The notes under the pieces: model-generated
The model's database searches: none
Told to the model about the DNA's origin: nothing
What the model saw: only the letters and a program-made list of their open reading frames with translations
Translations under genes and position numbers: made by a program
In this document: positions 1 through 4,954 of the stretch, piece after piece
Layout: each line of letters starts with the position of its first letter
Position numbering within the stretch: the first letter of the stretch is position 1
Source: Thermoplasmatota archaeon
GTDB taxonomy: Archaea; Thermoplasmatota; Thermoplasmata; RBG-16-68-12; JAGMCJ01
Direction of reading: 5' to 3'
Assembly: GCA_022848825.1 (NCBI GenBank)
Contig: JAJISH010000369.1
Span: 1 to 5,082 of the forward strand
Length of the DNA: 5,082 nt

Positions 1-81
1 TCGGAGCGGGTCGATCCACACTCTGTTGACCCCGCACTTAAGAAGACTGGCTGCCATTCTCCTCTGATTCTTCAGGTTCAT
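1..81 (-). CDS. rpl19e: 50S ribosomal protein L19e (eL19), N-terminal fragment (runs off window)
   Basis: The first 27 codons of L19e run to the left edge with no stop, so the 3' end is outside the window. The residues read [20 protein letters not shown] followed by VWIDPLR, an unmistakable archaeal L19e opening (compare the family pattern RRMAAxLLKCGxNRVWIDP). L19e is a basic, helical 23S rRNA-binding protein of the large subunit in archaea and eukaryotes. The ATG at 81 has AGGAG 8 nt upstream, inside L32e. A second in-frame ATG, at codon 9, would lose conserved residues. The gene starts 44 nt before the L32e stop, in the +1 frame relative to L32e. L19e following L32e is the expected archaeal order. 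Confidence 0.93.
   Translation of the reverse strand, partial: MNLKNQRRMAASLLKCGVNRVWIDPLR
38..81 (-). other. Dual-coding overlap of L32e tail and L19e start (44 nt)
   Basis: On the same strand, one frame gives the L32e tail (from about [14 protein letters not shown] to the TAA at 40-38). The +1 frame gives the conserved L19e opening ([14 protein letters not shown]). Both readings are visible directly. The L19e reading is the conserved one, so the L32e tail is the likely late addition. Confidence 0.85.
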
Positions 82-697
82 GAACCATGCTCCTGTTCAG
101 TATGCGGATTCCAATCTCGTCCGCTCTTGCCTCAATCTCAACACGCTTCCTAGTCCCTACTGAGTGCCCGATGCGGGCCGCTTGGGTCTTCGGGTCGAGC
201 ACTTCCAGTTCTTTCACATTGTGGATGAGGGCATCCCTAAAGCCTGAAGGATGGAGTCCTCTGGCCTTTCGCGGTGATCGGTATCCGACCGACACCATCT
301 TGGGTCTGTACTTCAACCCCTTTCTCATCTTTGAATGAAGGCCGCGTGGTTTCCTCCAGCTCTTGCCCAACTTCTTGTACCTAAACCACTCCTGTCTCCT
401 GAACGCGGGTCTCTTCCGCTTCTGCTTCTCTCTGACCTTGAGAAGCAGCTTTGTCTCATCATCCAGAACGGGTTTTATCTTTGGTCGTACCGCCTCTTCC
501 TCTATGATTTCGATTTCCTCTTCTTCCTCTTTCAGACGACTCCTCAGTCTCTTCCTGAGTTCAGCGACTGTCCCTTCCGTATCGAGCCCTTGGGACTCGC
601 ACATCTCGATGAGCTCAGCCTTTCTGGCCTTGCCTATCTCCGTCAGCGTTGGCGGTTCTGCCTTCCTCTCGACCTTCTTAGCCTTCTTCTCACTCAT
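38..697 (-). CDS. rpl32e: 50S ribosomal protein L32e (eL32) with N-terminal SAP-like extension
   Basis: A 219-residue protein; the usual archaeal L32e is roughly 130 residues. The core, about residues 96-205, is clear: [20 protein letters not shown] followed by [32 protein letters not shown], then [17 protein letters not shown] and IRILNRS. Ahead of the core lie a Lys-rich start (1-14), a SAP-like helix-turn-helix segment (about 24-55) containing [14 protein letters not shown] and VAELRKRL, and an acidic run at 57-68 ([12 protein letters not shown]). The C-terminus is an acidic/polar tail, [16 protein letters not shown]. The start at 697 has AAGGTG 7 nt upstream and overlaps L6 by 8 nt. The last 44 nt also encode the start of L19e in another frame. 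Halophilic archaea also have extended L32e N-termini, so extension itself is not unprecedented. Confidence 0.95.
   Translation of the reverse strand: MSEKKAKKVERKAEPPTLTEIGKARKAELIEMCESQGLDTEGTVAELRKRLRSRLKEEEEEIEIIEEEAVRPKIKPVLDDETKLLLKVREKQKRKRPAFRRQEWFRYKKLGKSWRKPRGLHSKMRKGLKYRPKMVSVGYRSPRKARGLHPSGFRDALIHNVKELEVLDPKTQAARIGHSVGTRKRVEIEARADEIGIRILNRSMVHEPEESEENGSQSS
90..94 (-). promoter_or_regulatory. Shine-Dalgarno site of L19e
   Basis: AGGAG on the minus strand within L32e codons for Arg-Ser (of ILNRS), 8 nt before the ATG at 81. It supports true initiation at 81 inside L32e, not at a later in-frame codon. Confidence 0.75.
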
Positions 698-1250
698 TCT
701 CCTGCACCTTGGGTTTCTCTATTATGTATACGCCGTCCTGAAAGACTCGAGGATCGAATCCTTTTATCTTTGTGGCCTGCTCGATATTCGCGGCCGACTG
801 ACCCACGTCCTCTTTGCTGTAACCCATAAGTTTCACAGTGTCCCCTTTGACCGTAACCTCGGTCTCACCCATTATCCTCGCCGTCCTGGGATGCCTTTCT
901 CCCAAGAAGTTCTCAATCAGCACGATACTCCGTTCCTCATTCACGGAGACCTTCATCGGGAAGTGAGCGTAGACAATCCTCATTTCGCACTCGAATCCCT
1001 TCGCCGTGCCCAGCATCATGTTCTTTATGTGGGATGCAAACGTCCCCACCAAAGCCGCTTCCTTCTTCTTCGGGAACCCACATGACACCACGATCTCATC
1101 CCCGTCCTTGTCAATGGAGACCAGAGGATGGAAGAAACGTCTCTCTACGATGGATCCATGACTCGAGATAGTGACCTTGTCCTCTTCGACGGTTGCGTCG
1201 ACACCGTCAGGGATTCCGATTCTCTTCTCAATCCTTCCTGATACTGGCAT
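690..1250 (-). CDS. rpl6: 50S ribosomal protein L6 (uL6)
   Basis: A 186-residue L6, made of two similar alpha/beta domains and located near the sarcin-ricin loop and factor-binding site of the large subunit. The N-terminal domain includes IGIPDGVDATVEEDKVTISS and the end of the first repeat, ALVGTFASHIKNMMLGTAKG followed by FECEMRIVYAHFPM. The second domain has VLIENFLGERHPRTARIMG, TEVTVKGDTVKLMGYSKEDV, GQSAANIEQATKIKGFDPRV and FQDGVYI. All are typical of archaeal L6 (eukaryotic L9). The ATG at 1250 has AGGTG 6 nt upstream. The TGA stop lies 5 nt inside L32e, so the genes overlap by 8 nt (ATGAGTGA). Confidence 0.97.
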   Translation of the reverse strand: MPVSGRIEKRIGIPDGVDATVEEDKVTISSHGSIVERRFFHPLVSIDKDGDEIVVSCGFPKKKEAALVGTFASHIKNMMLGTAKGFECEMRIVYAHFPMKVSVNEERSIVLIENFLGERHPRTARIMGETEVTVKGDTVKLMGYSKEDVGQSAANIEQATKIKGFDPRVFQDGVYIIEKPKVQENE

Positions 1251-1256
1251 TTATAG

Positions 1257-1261
1257 CACCT
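1257..1261 (-). promoter_or_regulatory. Shine-Dalgarno site of L6 overlapping the S8 stop codon
   Basis: AGGTG on the minus strand, 6 nt before the L6 ATG at 1250. The AG is the end of the S8 TAG stop, the same arrangement as at the S14/S8 junction. The spacer contains TATAAA, which reads as spacer and not as a promoter because the ATG follows at once. Confidence 0.65.
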
Positions 1262-1649
1262 AATACACAAACGCGAGCAGCTTTCCGCCAACACCGAGCT
1301 CCTTGGCCTTAGAGTGAGATAGTACACCTTCCGTCGTCGTCAGAATGAGGACACCGAAGTTCTGGGCGGGCAGGAACCTCGACTCGTACTTCTCGAGATT
1401 CACCCTCTTCACGGAGAAGCGGGGCTTAATGACACCACAGTTGTTTATGTTTCCGTTCAGCTCCACCTCGAAGATTCCAGACTTGCCATCCTCTATGTAT
1501 TCGAACTTCCTGATGAACCTGTTCTCCTGCATCACCTTGAGTACTCTGGCTATGAGTTTCGAGGATGGCCTAATCAAGCACTTCCTCTTCCCGGAGAGTT
1601 CCGCATTCCTTATGCGAACCATGGCATCGTTCAATGGATCATGCTGCAC
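1260..1649 (-). CDS. rps8: 30S ribosomal protein S8 (uS8)
   Basis: An approximately 129-residue S8, a central-domain 16S rRNA primary binder; in bacteria S8 is also the translational repressor of the spc operon. Visible family features are DPLNDAMVRIRNAELSGKR, IRPSSKLIARVLKVMQEN, FEYIEDGKSGIFEVELNG, CGVIKPRFSV, FLPAQNFGVLILTTTEGVLS and the terminal GVGGKLLAFVY. I prefer the GTG at 1649 because a perfect AGGTGAT ends 4 nt before it and the resulting length matches the usual ~130 residues. An upstream GTG at 1658, directly after the S14 stop, would add three residues (MIG); it has only AGGAAG upstream. An automated caller might pick 1658. The TAG stop lies 9 nt before L6. Confidence 0.95.
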   Translation of the reverse strand: MQHDPLNDAMVRIRNAELSGKRKCLIRPSSKLIARVLKVMQENRFIRKFEYIEDGKSGIFEVELNGNINNCGVIKPRFSVKRVNLEKYESRFLPAQNFGVLILTTTEGVLSHSKAKELGVGGKLLAFVY

Positions 1650-1653
1650 GCCT

Positions 1654-1660
1654 ATCACCT
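1654..1660 (-). promoter_or_regulatory. Shine-Dalgarno site of S8 overlapping the S14 stop codon
   Basis: AGGTGAT on the minus strand is fully complementary to the archaeal 16S 3' end segment ATCACCT. Its first two bases are the last two of the S14 TAG stop. It is followed by 4 nt and then the GTG at 1649, so it decides that start over the GTG at 1658, which lies inside the site. Confidence 0.75.
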
Positions 1661-1805
1661 ATGAGTACTTCCTGAAGCCGAGCTCGAAGGCAACTTCGCG
1701 GAAGCATTGGCGGCAGAGATAGATTCTGCTCCTTCTGATGATGCCCCGCTTGCGCCCGCATCGCTTGCAGCCTTTCTTCCTTCCGAACTCCTTCTTCGGT
1801 TTCAT
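1659..1805 (-). CDS. rps14: 30S ribosomal protein S14, zinc-binding short form (uS14)
   Basis: A 48-residue gene found by translating the gap between L5 and S8 on the minus strand. It begins with ATG at 1805, overlapping the L5 stop by 4 nt (ATGA), and ends with TAG at 1661-1659. The protein is the short archaeal S14, which sits in the small subunit head. It reads [18 protein letters not shown], then [20 protein letters not shown], then LGFRKY. C13/C16 and C31/C34 form the two CxxC pairs of the zinc-binding form. The [13 protein letters not shown] and ELGFRKY signatures are unmistakable. A longer open frame at 1639-1857 covers the same bases in another frame and is a shadow. Gene order L5-S14-S8 is as expected. 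Confidence 0.96.
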   Translation of the reverse strand: MKPKKEFGRKKGCKRCGRKRGIIRRSRIYLCRQCFREVAFELGFRKYS

Positions 1806-2311
1806 CCGACAACCTCAATCTCAAACCTGTCCCGTATGAACTGAATCCCTTCTTCACGGGTCACTCTGTGCCTGATCGGGATCTTTGACGTTCTTCTCCT
1901 TCTCTTGGTCACCCGGTAGCCAGGGCGCTTTAGACTAACGGAGACGTCCATCCCGAAGATTCCGATCTCTGGATCGTACTTCATCTCCTCGAACTCCGTG
2001 TAGTCAGGGACACCGAACGAGAAGTTCCCTTCAGGGTCGAAGTTATAGTTCGCGAGTCTGTTGTTCTTCACCCAAAGGGCTCGCTTGAGGAAATCCTCAG
2101 CCTTCTCGCCCCTCAAAGTCACCTTGCATCCAATCGGCATGCCTTCTCTGATGCCAAGATCCTTGTTCGTCGTCTTCGAAATGGTCTCTACTGGCCTCTG
2201 GCCTGTGAGCATTTCGAGAACCTTCTGAGCCTTGATGAGTCTCTCTCCTGCCTCGCCTACGCCGATATTGACCACGGTTTTCTCGATTCTCACGTCTCTC
2301 ATATCACTCAC
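1802..2311 (-). CDS. rpl5: 50S ribosomal protein L5 (uL5)
   Basis: A 169-residue archaeal-type L5 (eukaryotic L11), which binds 5S rRNA in the central protuberance and contacts P-site tRNA. Signatures in order are [87 protein letters not shown] and the basic [12 protein letters not shown] near the C-terminus. The archaeal form lacks the bacterial C-terminal sequence, as here. The start is either the GTG at 2311 or the ATG at 2302 (three residues shorter); neither has a strong Shine-Dalgarno sequence. I keep the GTG because a weak AGGCG precedes it and it sits 8 nt after S4e. The TGA stop overlaps the S14 ATG (ATGA). Confidence 0.96.
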   Translation of the reverse strand: MSDMRDVRIEKTVVNIGVGEAGERLIKAQKVLEMLTGQRPVETISKTTNKDLGIREGMPIGCKVTLRGEKAEDFLKRALWVKNNRLANYNFDPEGNFSFGVPDYTEFEEMKYDPEIGIFGMDVSVSLKRPGYRVTKRRRRTSKIPIRHRVTREEGIQFIRDRFEIEVVG

Positions 2312-2319
2312 TTGTTCGC

Positions 2320-3030
2320 CTAGACGACCTTTGTTTCTGGTATCTTGATCTCAGGGGATTTCTTGCCCACGACGAAGACGTTTCTGAAGGAAGTGCTGAA
2401 GCCCTCCTCGAACGTGACCTCGTTCTCCCTCGGATTTCTGGATTTCTCGTATTCCTTGAGCTTGACTAGCTCCCCAACATGCTTCCCACCAACAAGGAGG
2501 GCGACGTTTCCTTTCGTCAACTCATAGTGGTCCACTATCTTCTGGTCAGGAACGCTGATCTTCAAGACATCTCCAGTCCTGTATGCATTCTTGTCGAGGA
2601 GGATGTTCCTGCCGTCGAACAGGTTGAGCTGAATCCTTCCGCCTTTCACGGTAGTCTTCCCCTCGATTCTCGAGAGCTTCCATTTCGCCTGTTTGGCGTC
2701 TATTCCAACTAGTCGAAGCCTGCCTTTCGTGTCGATCAGCATCCTGAAGTGCTCCTTCTTCTGCTCGAACGAGAGGACATCCATCAGACCGACGCCTCTC
2801 TTCAGGTCCCTCATGGGCTTCCCGTCTACCTGGACCCCTCTAGATGAAAGGAGCATCCTCGCTTCTCTGGCACTGTCGCAGTAGTGGAGCGTGTCCCTCA
2901 GGATGATTTGCAGGGGAATCGACTCTTCCATGCCGTGGGGTCCTGGTCTCGGTCTTACGACCCACTTGTGCTTCTTCCTTGGAATCATCCAACTCCTTGG
3001 TGACGCCAGTCGTTTCAGGTGTTTCTTCAT
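2320..3030 (-). CDS. rps4e: 30S ribosomal protein S4e (eS4)
   Basis: A 236-residue S4e, found in archaea and eukaryotes but not bacteria. It binds 16S rRNA in the small subunit body. The N-terminal part is the diagnostic HLKRLASPRSWMIPRKKHKW followed by GPHGMEESIPL. An S4-type RNA-binding region follows at about residues 42-100, including ARMLLSSRGVQVDGKPMRD. The central S4e domain covers about 100-170 and includes FRMLIDTKGRLRLVGID. A KOW-like segment with GNVALLVGGKHVGELVKL lies at about 173-195. The length is normal for archaeal S4e. The start is fixed by the ATGA overlap with L24 and the conserved MKKHLKRLASP opening. The last residues, after NVFVVGKKSPEI, form a short tail without conserved features. 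The TAG stop lies 8 nt before the L5 start. Confidence 0.97.
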   Translation of the reverse strand: MKKHLKRLASPRSWMIPRKKHKWVVRPRPGPHGMEESIPLQIILRDTLHYCDSAREARMLLSSRGVQVDGKPMRDLKRGVGLMDVLSFEQKKEHFRMLIDTKGRLRLVGIDAKQAKWKLSRIEGKTTVKGGRIQLNLFDGRNILLDKNAYRTGDVLKISVPDQKIVDHYELTKGNVALLVGGKHVGELVKLKEYEKSRNPRENEVTFEEGFSTSFRNVFVVGKKSPEIKIPETKVV

Positions 3031-3401
3031 TCTCTATCCCCCAACGCTTCGAATTTCTCTCTCCTCACAGGGTCGGAGAGATCCAGCTTCAGTATTATCA
3101 AGTTCGACGGATGGACTTTCTTTCCGATCTGGGTACCATCCGCCTTCTTTCTCGTCAGCCCTTCGATTGTAATCGTCATGCTCTTCGTGTCCGTCGTGGC
3201 AATCTTGCCCTCGTGACCCCTGTCGGTCCCACGGGTGATACGCACGGTGTCCCCCTTGCGGACGGGTACAGCGCGCGGGTAGGCCTTCTTCTCGTCTCCG
3301 AGATACTTCTCGGATAGATGGGCAGACATCCTCTTCCTCCTCGTATGCCAGGGGGCTGTGTATAGATCCTTTCTCTGCTTTCTAGCCTTCCCGCTTTTCA
3401 T
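3027..3401 (-). CDS. rpl24: 50S ribosomal protein L24 (uL24, L26e type)
   Basis: A 124-residue archaeal/eukaryotic L24 (called L26 in eukaryotes), an early-assembly 23S rRNA binder near the exit tunnel. The archaeal N-terminal extension reads KARKQRKDLYTAPWHTRRKR followed by MSAHLSEKYLG. The KOW motif follows at about residues 46-65, VPVRKGDTVRITRGTDRGHE and then GKI. The C-terminal half has VHPSNLIILKLDL and DPVRREKFE, typical of the long form. Two details define the start: the ATG at 3401 follows the L14 stop by 10 nt, and a GAGGGTG element straddling that stop can serve as a ribosome binding site. The TGA stop overlaps the S4e ATG as ATGA, a standard coupling arrangement. Confidence 0.97.
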   Translation of the reverse strand: MKSGKARKQRKDLYTAPWHTRRKRMSAHLSEKYLGDEKKAYPRAVPVRKGDTVRITRGTDRGHEGKIATTDTKSMTITIEGLTRKKADGTQIGKKVHPSNLIILKLDLSDPVRREKFEALGDRE

Positions 3402-3411
3402 CGTTACACCC

Positions 3412-3810
3412 TCATACTATCATCGATGCCGTCGCAGCGATACGAGGCCATCTTTCGGCAGCTTCCCTCGCCACGGGGCCTTTGATGTCCGTGCCCTTCG
3501 TCTCGCCAGTGGGCGTCGTAATCACCACGGCATTATCCTCAAACTGAACCATCACTCCGTCCGATCTTCGGAACGGCCTTCTCTGTCTGACTATGACGGC
3601 ATACACAAGCTGTTTCCTCATCTCAGGCGTCCCCTTCTTCACGCTTACCACAAGTAGATCGGCGATTCCGGCGCTCGGATACCGTCTCAACCGTCCGTGA
3701 TACTTGGGGACCTCCACGATCTGGACGACCCTTGCTCCAGTGTTGTCTATGCAATCCAGATACGCTCCCTTTGGAAGGCCTCTTGTCTGTCTTCCGGCTA
3801 TCCCCTTCAT
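3412..3810 (-). CDS. rpl14: 50S ribosomal protein L14 (uL14)
   Basis: A 132-residue L14, a beta-barrel protein at the subunit interface (bridge to 16S rRNA) close to where GTPase factors bind. The protein reads [20 protein letters not shown], then [51 protein letters not shown] and FEDNAVVI, and ends [20 protein letters not shown]. All are hallmark archaeal L14 segments. I chose the ATG at 3810 because it gives the usual archaeal length of 132 and has GGAGG 9 nt upstream. An in-frame TTG at 3834 would add eight residues reading through the Shine-Dalgarno and the S17 stop region, which is unlikely. L24 follows after 10 nt. Confidence 0.97.
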   Translation of the reverse strand: MKGIAGRQTRGLPKGAYLDCIDNTGARVVQIVEVPKYHGRLRRYPSAGIADLLVVSVKKGTPEMRKQLVYAVIVRQRRPFRRSDGVMVQFEDNAVVITTPTGETKGTDIKGPVAREAAERWPRIAATASMIV

Positions 3811-3814
3811 GCGG

Positions 3815-4153
3815 CTAGTCCTCCCTCTTTTCAATCGCCACGTATGTCACGGTCTTGCTGAGCGGGCGGCATTCCATTATCGCCACGCTGTCCCCACGCT
3901 CGATCTCCAGACACGGGGGGCTGTGAGCCACGTATTCCCTTGTTCGCTTCTCATATCTCTCGTACTTCGGTATCAGCCTGATGTACTCTCTTTCCACGAC
4001 TATCGTGTTCTTCATCTTGCTGGATTTCACCTTGCCTTTCAGGGTCTGACCCCTCACTGGAAGATTCCCGTGGAAAGGACAGTGAGCATCATCGCAGCTC
4101 TTCTTTGGAGTGGGAACGTCCATTCCGATATCTCTCGCCTTCTTCTTCGGCAT
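3815..4153 (-). CDS. rps17: 30S ribosomal protein S17 (uS17)
   Basis: A 112-residue archaeal-type S17, an OB-fold primary 16S rRNA binder in the small subunit body. It has the archaeal/eukaryotic N-terminal extension [20 protein letters not shown] followed by FHGNLPVRG; bacterial S17 lacks this part. The OB core follows with [19 protein letters not shown], then KYERYEKRT, a GDSV turn and the family signature ECRPLSKT near the C-terminus. C20, C25 and H28 in the extension could contact metal, but this is only suggested by spacing. The ATG lies 3 nt after the Rnp1 stop. The TAG stop lies 4 nt before the L14 ATG. Confidence 0.97.
   Translation of the reverse strand: MPKKKARDIGMDVPTPKKSCDDAHCPFHGNLPVRGQTLKGKVKSSKMKNTIVVEREYIRLIPKYERYEKRTREYVAHSPPCLEIERGDSVAIMECRPLSKTVTYVAIEKRED
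3820..3824 (-). promoter_or_regulatory. Shine-Dalgarno site of L14
   Basis: GGAGG (in context GGGAGGA) on the minus strand, within the last codons of S17 and 9 nt before the ATG at 3810. It decides the L14 start in favour of 3810 over the upstream TTG. Confidence 0.75.
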
Positions 4154-4156
4154 GTT

Positions 4157-4163
4157 TCACCTC
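4157..4163 (-). promoter_or_regulatory. Shine-Dalgarno site of S17 containing the Rnp1 stop codon
   Basis: GAGGTGA on the minus strand is complementary to the archaeal 16S 3' end (ATCACCTCC). Its last three bases are the TGA stop of Rnp1. The spacing to the ATG at 4153 is short (3 nt after the last paired base), so termination and re-initiation would occur at essentially the same place. Confidence 0.7.
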
Positions 4164-4420
4164 GCTCGTTTTGTCCTGTCTTCCGGACGGTGGAGGAGCC
4201 TCGCTCCCTCTATGTCAACACCTCCATCGATATGGAACCTGAATAGCGTTCCTTGCTTCGGTACAGTCTTTTCCACGTCCTTCACCTCAATCACTACAGT
4301 GTTCTTGGTCTCGTCCACAACAGTCCCCCTGAACCCAACAAGGTTACTGCAAGTCGAGCTGATGACCTCTGCTTCCAGCCCTATCAACTCATGTTTGTGG
4401 AGCATCGTAGACCTCTTCAC
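4157..4420 (-). CDS. rnp1: RNase P protein component 1 (Rpp29/Pop4 family)
   Basis: An 87-residue protein matching archaeal Rnp1, homologous to eukaryotic Rpp29/Pop4. It binds the specificity side of RNase P RNA and helps remove 5' leaders from pre-tRNA. Family signatures are HKHELIGLEAEVISST, LVGFRGTVVDETKNTVVIEV, VPKQGTLFRFHID and the C-terminal RPEDRTKR; together they form the small Sm-like beta-barrel. The start is uncertain. The GTG at 4420 sits one base after the aIF1 stop with GAGGT 8 nt upstream. The ATG at 4405 would remove five residues (MKRST) and has AGAGGT 5 nt upstream. Both keep the conserved core. Rnp1 is commonly found in this position of archaeal ribosomal clusters. Confidence 0.94.
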   Translation of the reverse strand: MKRSTMLHKHELIGLEAEVISSTCSNLVGFRGTVVDETKNTVVIEVKDVEKTVPKQGTLFRFHIDGGVDIEGARLLHRPEDRTKRAR

Positions 4421-4421
4421 A

Positions 4422-4721
4422 TCATCTGACCTCGACTGTGAACCCTATATCCTCCAGGGCAAGTTTGACTTTCTTCTTGTGTTCCCCCTGGAGCTCGATC
4501 CGTCCGTCCTTCACTGTGCCACCTGCAGCGCACTTCGTCTTCAGTCTCTTTGCCAGGTCATCGATGTCGATGTCGGCGGCATCAATTCCCTCGACAATCG
4601 TGACCATCTTTCCATAGCGCCTCCTGTCGCAGTAGATCTTTATGCGCTGCTGTTCCCTGGCTATCTCTTCGCACATGCACAATTCTTGTGGAAGCCCACA
4701 AACTGGGCAGATCCCAGCCAT
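4422..4721 (-). CDS. Translation initiation factor aIF1 (SUI1/eIF1 family)
   Basis: A 99-residue protein of the SUI1/eIF1/YciH family. Archaeal aIF1 binds the small subunit near the P site and helps reject wrong start codons and initiator contexts. The N-terminus carries a four-cysteine putative zinc-binding element: CPVCG at residues 5-9, then C15 and C17. The SUI1 fold follows from about residue 25: [22 protein letters not shown], then the hallmark [15 protein letters not shown] near residues 65-80, and the final helix ending [12 protein letters not shown]. Both length and the N-terminal cysteines are usual for the archaeal family. The ATG overlaps the L29 stop by one base, and an AGGAGG within the L29 3' end lies about 11 nt upstream. 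The gene ends one base before the GTG of Rnp1. Confidence 0.95.
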   Translation of the reverse strand: MAGICPVCGLPQELCMCEEIAREQQRIKIYCDRRRYGKMVTIVEGIDAADIDIDDLAKRLKTKCAAGGTVKDGRIELQGEHKKKVKLALEDIGFTVEVR

Positions 4722-4954
4722 TATTTCTTTTCCTCCTTGACTGCCTCCTCTCCTTTCGTCTCCTCTTCCTGGACTATCGTGAGTAATCGTGATATGTTGG
4801 ACCTGATTGCCCTAATCCTTCCCGGGCTTGCTGGGGCACCGCCCATTGCTGCGACTCCTCTCTCGTGCATGAGGTCATTCCTGAGCTCTTTCAGCTTCTT
4901 TTGCCTCTCCTCGATGTTCATCTCCCTTATCTCGCTTGTCCTCAGCAGCGCCAT
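4721..4954 (-). CDS. rpl29: 50S ribosomal protein L29 (uL29)
   Basis: A 77-residue protein of the archaeal L29 family, a small helical protein near the polypeptide exit tunnel of the large subunit. The N-terminus reads [20 protein letters not shown], followed by LKELRNDL and then the GGAP-x-x-PGRIR-x-IR segment typical of archaeal L29. The C-terminus is a short acidic/basic tail. I place the start at the ATG at 4954 because a perfect AGGAGG lies 6 nt upstream. An in-frame TTG at 4960 would add two residues but would abut the Shine-Dalgarno sequence. The first 26 codons overlap the end of the S3 tail in another frame. The TAA stop shares one base with the ATG of aIF1 (TAATG), so the two genes are probably translationally coupled. 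Confidence 0.96.
   Translation of the reverse strand: MALLRTSEIREMNIEERQKKLKELRNDLMHERGVAAMGGAPASPGRIRAIRSNISRLLTIVQEEETKGEEAVKEEKK
4875..4954 (-). other. Dual-coding overlap of S3 tail and L29 N-terminus (80 nt)
   Basis: Both frames are open on the same strand. L29 is in the +1 frame relative to S3. The L29 reading is a conserved ribosomal-protein N-terminus. The S3 reading gives [20 protein letters not shown] and ends six residues later. L29 is clearly under protein-level constraint. Whether the S3 tail is functional or simply what the other frame happens to encode is not known. Confidence 0.8.

Noticed and set aside
363..1085. Long plus-strand open frame of 240 codons, with another at 335-829
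   Set aside because: They are antisense to L6 and L32e, whose identity is certain. The translations are Ser/Leu/Phe/Arg-rich with no recognisable family, as expected for the reverse of Lys/Glu/Arg-rich genes.
1251..1256. TATAAA-like string on the minus strand just before L6, as a possible archaeal promoter
   Set aside because: An archaeal TATA box acts about 25 nt upstream of the transcript start, which here would fall inside L6 coding sequence. No BRE is evident, and the string is simply the spacer between the SD and the ATG.
1145..1327. Minus-strand 60-codon open frame spanning the S8/L6 junction
   Set aside because: It overlaps the conserved ends of both S8 and L6 in a third frame and shows no family features.
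1639..1857. Minus-strand 72-codon open frame between L5 and S8
   Set aside because: It occupies the bases of S14 in another frame. The S14 frame has the conserved CxxC pairs and ATGA coupling; this one has no recognisable motif.
3704..4246. Plus-strand open frame of 180 codons opposite L14, S17 and Rnp1
   Set aside because: It covers three well-supported minus-strand genes and their junctions, has no family features, and its composition fits an antisense shadow.
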